Source: Epiperipatus broadwayi (Eukaryota; Onychophora; Udeonychophora; Euonychophora; Peripatidae). From it: 64,000 bases of DNA. This document shows positions 62,621 to 64,000 of the stretch, in pieces (positions within the stretch are counted from its first letter, which is position 1; the number at the start of each line of letters is the position of its first letter). Where the stretch lies: assembly GCA_028023455.1 (NCBI GenBank), contig JAQFVV010006220.1, forward strand, positions 7,607,852 to 7,671,851, given 5' to 3'. A program made the translations under genes and the position numbers. Under the pieces are notes generated by a model. The model ran no database searches, had not been told where the DNA came from, and saw nothing but the letters and a program-made list of their open reading frames with translations.

Positions 62621-63385
62621 TTTAGTTATAAATAGCTAATTTTTAAGACAATATATGCTATCTGAAAGCAAATTGAATACTTACTCTGAATTTGTAAATT
62701 AAAAAATAAACAAACAAAAAAAGATTCAAATTTAGTTTTAAAAAAATCATGAATTAAGCAAATTAGACAGACATTCTATAGCAATAAAGTTTAAAAAATT
62801 AATTCAGAAGAAAAAAAATACCAGAAAATATATGATTGAAGTAATATATTCAATGCCAAACTGAAAATAGACAATGAGTCTGCTTGTCTCAAATAAAGCA
62901 TAAAGGAAAATCTTGAAAAAATAATTTATAAGCCAAAACAGGAGAAAATCAATGACAAACATTATTAGTAGAAATGTGTGTGTGTGCGCGTAAATAAATA
63001 AATAAATTAGTGATGTATATATTTGTATGGGAAAAAAATAATCTTCACACATACACTGTTAGATTAATTTTACTGTACTCACTCACAATAGTTTCTCTTC
63101 CTTGTGAAATATAAACTATGTTTGTACAAACAATTTGTCATTTGAAATATCAGGCTCATAATAAGTTAAAGTCTTGATTTAAGCATGGTCAATAAGGGTT
63201 TGTTTATATAAAAATAAGTCCTAAGTATAAGTATATTTATACTTTTAAACACCTATTGATGGGTAAGTGCAAGTAAATTTAATCTAATAATTCATGTGTG
63301 AAGATTAATTTTCTTCCACAAGATTACTAATATATATATATACACACAAACATTCCTAGCAGTTAATATTATATACGAATTAGAT
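62621..63385. other. AT-rich stretch, no supported gene
   Basis: The ORF at 62804-63052 (minus) is low complexity. Short (GT)n at 62978-62988 and (AT)n at 63331-63341. Ends at the hAT terminus. Confidence 0.5.
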
Positions 63386-64000
63386 CAGTGGTTCCCAAAT
63401 TTAATATGCCCATGGACGTTTTCTTATTGCAAAAACCTGACCATGAATCCCAAATGAAATAACTCAATATAACTGCATAGTATAAAAATTACAAAATTAA
63501 CTTAGATGTTTTGAATGATATATGGTGATGTAAAAATAAAATATACATAAAACATTTTGATATTTAAAGTAGTTTATTGAAATTATAACTTTTATTTTAA
63601 ATTATAAAAACACATTTTTTTCAATGAGAAGGGTGACCCTGATGAGATGATATGAGATTATTTATATTTGGCTCTATGTTTGTGAATAACATTTGTAACA
63701 CTCCATGAGCATTAATTTCCAGTTTGTTTGTTTTTTCACAATGAAGCTCATAACTGCACTAAATCCATATTCTATGTAATAGGTAGATGGAAAAGCAACA
63801 AGTAGCTTCTGTACAGTAACCCATAATGCAGAATATAAAATATGTATCTGTTTTTGTAGCCAGAATTTGTGGTATCCTTGTTCAAACATTGGTTTTAACT
63901 CCTCATTTGTGGATAATCCAATAAGCTGCTCCTGTATTAGTATGGATTCATCTAAGTTTGAGGGTCTACTTGAAAAAGGGTCCAACACCCAATCAGGAAT
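63386..64000 (-). mobile_element. hAT element, 3' end, running off the window
   Basis: CAGTGGTTCCCAAATTT at 63386 matches the typical hAT terminal inverted repeat, and GCCCATGGACG follows as in Charlie/Zaphod-like ends. The transposase end lies inside on the minus strand. The bases before it (AATTAGAT) would be the 8-bp target duplication if repeated at the other end, which is outside the window. Confidence 0.75.
63674..64000 (-). pseudogene. hAT transposase C-terminal dimerisation region (ZBED5/FAM200-like)
   Basis: Minus frame from the window edge: IPDWVLDPFSSRPSNLD, then QEQLIGLSTNEELKPMFEQG, FWLQKQIHILYSALWVTVQKLLVAFPSTYYIEYGFSAVMSF. The pattern W.xDPF ... LPFPSTYLCESGFSA is characteristic of hAT transposase-derived proteins; here CES is replaced by IEY. 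The C-terminus drifts out of register after KKQTNWKLM. The N-terminal BED finger and catalytic region lie beyond the window. A decayed transposon copy is more likely than a domesticated gene, because a terminal repeat sits close by. Confidence 0.75.

Overview
This is AT-rich animal genomic DNA with no intact host gene that I can support. It reads as a transposon graveyard from an invertebrate. The mix of RTE-type and other LINEs, Penelope-like elements (PLEs), abundant fold-back SINE-like repeats and a hAT element suggests a lophotrochozoan, tentatively a cephalopod mollusc such as Octopus. That assignment rests on recalled repeat style and is not proven. No rRNA, canonical tRNA, CRISPR or bacterial operon signal was seen.

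Layout. 1-1.2 kb holds SINE-like repeats (here called families A, B and D). 1.2-4.85 kb is a degraded LINE reverse transcriptase split by a 1.8-kb TG...CA insertion, possibly a solo LTR. 6.8 kb has an (ATT)n array. 7.3-8.4 kb is a family C fold-back. 13.7-14.1 kb is a 5'-truncated RTE tail, followed by an inverted repeat. 17.5-18 kb is a palindrome plus a family B copy. 25-25.85 kb has two neighbouring palindromes. 28.3-28.56 kb is a GC-rich island. 29.9-30.5 kb is a second family C fold-back. 33-33.8 kb is a terminal-inverted-repeat element. 36.2-37.1 kb and 41.6-42 kb carry PLE GIY-YIG fragments. 42.4-42.8 kb is a family A fold-back. 47.9-49.4 kb is an (ATT)n array followed by a decayed LINE. 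49.8-50.7 kb has a perfect palindrome and a larger inverted repeat. 55.7-62.6 kb is a large inverted arrangement of two PLE copies, one arm carrying a near full-length RTE. 63.4-64 kb is the end of a hAT element running off the window.

The main theme is hammerhead-ribozyme-like sequence in several repeat types. A perfect 115-bp-arm palindrome near 50 kb carries a hammerhead core in each arm (CTGAGGA, helix II, GAAAC, GTC). Its helix III is reduced to the self-complementary ACGT, the form known from dimer-cleaving hammerheads of Penelope-like elements. A related palindrome at 25.4-25.8 kb has the same architecture with a damaged core. Weaker versions occur in the 17.5-kb palindrome, beside both PLE copies at 56.2 and 62.2 kb, and in the family B repeats. 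PLEs with GIY-YIG endonuclease remnants supply a plausible source for these termini; RTE and other LINEs are plausible sources of reverse transcription for the short repeats.

All protein-coding remnants carry stops, frameshifts or truncation. The long stretches between repeats are AT-rich sequence with no gene I can support. Palindrome, motif and alignment statements were made by eye; repeat-edge coordinates are approximate to about 10-20 bases unless stated as exact.
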